DNA of 5,576 bases from Ardenticatenales bacterium (lineage in GTDB: Bacteria; Chloroflexota; Anaerolineae; Promineifilales; UBA4811). Location of the stretch: contig DAOUVM010000191.1 in the NCBI GenBank assembly GCA_030667645.1, positions 1-5,576 of the forward strand, in the 5' to 3' direction. This document shows, one piece after another, positions 5,446 through 5,576 of the stretch. A program made the position numbers and the translations under genes. Position 1 is the first letter of the stretch, and each line of letters opens with the position of its first letter. The notes under the pieces are model-generated. The model was not told the origin of the DNA, did no database searches, and worked only from the letters and a program-made list of their open reading frames with translations.

Positions 5446-5576
5446 GAATGACCGCAGGGCTCGCAGCGGATCGCCCACGTGAGCGCGAAGTGGCAGTTTG
5501 GATAACCTCAGACGGGACTCGTCCGCGCAGATTGACTGAACTGGCTTGAGGAGAACAGAACCAGGCCGAAAACAGG

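Larger units (their letters stand above)
4935..5576. other. 642-base stretch with no recognisable gene
   Basis: No frame on either strand carries a motif I recognise, a good ribosome binding site or a natural-looking protein composition. The longer open frames are Arg/Ser/Pro-rich and typical of GC-rich noncoding sequence. I looked for tRNA, 5S, tmRNA, SRP RNA, RNase P RNA and common riboswitches and found no convincing match. The stretch holds inverted repeats at 5027-5038 (CCAGA-TG-TCTGG), 5056-5101 (a possible branched fold), 5293-5302 (ACCGGCCGGT) and 5389-5407, plus a terminator-like hairpin at 5422-5445. The promoter of the desulfurase operon should lie here, but I see no good -35/-10 pair. 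The coding end of a gene from beyond the right edge, reading on the minus strand, cannot be excluded. Confidence 0.5.

Noticed and set aside
5322..5576. Faint resemblance of plus-strand GGAAGTC and of AGATTGACTG with ACAGAACC to conserved parts of RNase P RNA.
   Set aside because: The invariant GAGGAAAGTC-type block and the other conserved regions are missing, and the spacing is shorter than usual. The match is too short to support a call.

Overview
The window looks like a chromosomal piece of a moderately GC-rich bacterium. My best guess is a Chloroflexota (Anaerolineae-like) lineage. The guess rests on the very short Flp-type pilin, the cyanobacteria/plant-like form of GlgC, the DUF2207 membrane protein and the cysteine desulfurase/DUF3343 pair, all judged from motifs by eye. 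No rRNA, tRNA, transposase, integrase or CRISPR array was seen. Every gene I can support lies on the minus strand, so transcription runs from high to low coordinates.

Layout from right to left, in the direction of transcription. Positions 4935-5576 hold no convincing gene. They contain several small inverted repeats and one weak terminator-like hairpin (5422-5445). Next comes a class-V aminotransferase-fold cysteine desulfurase (3760-4914), whose Shine-Dalgarno sequence lies inside a small hairpin. It is followed, 5 nt after its stop, by a 73-residue DUF3343 (putative Se/S carrier) protein (3533-3754). These two look like one sulfur- or selenium-handling operon. A 164-nt gap ends in a sigma70-like promoter with a 16-bp palindrome next to its -10 box, and this drives glgC, ADP-glucose pyrophosphorylase (2035-3309). 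Next is a self-contained pilin unit: a consensus promoter (1924-1952), a leader hairpin, a strong ribosome binding site, a 48-residue Flp pilin (1692-1838) and a perfect 12-bp hairpin terminator (1638-1664). Last is a near-consensus promoter (1486-1514) driving a secreted/membrane DUF2207 protein (1-1443), which runs off the left edge and lacks its C-terminus.

The genes do not form one pathway. They read as four separate transcription units: Se/S mobilisation, glycogen synthesis, a surface pilin and an envelope protein of unknown function. The sequence contains no clearly new system. The points most worth a second look are the desulfurase/DUF3343 pair, the palindrome in the glgC promoter, the sequestered ribosome binding site of the desulfurase, the stand-alone pilin cassette, and the unexplained structured stretch at the right end.
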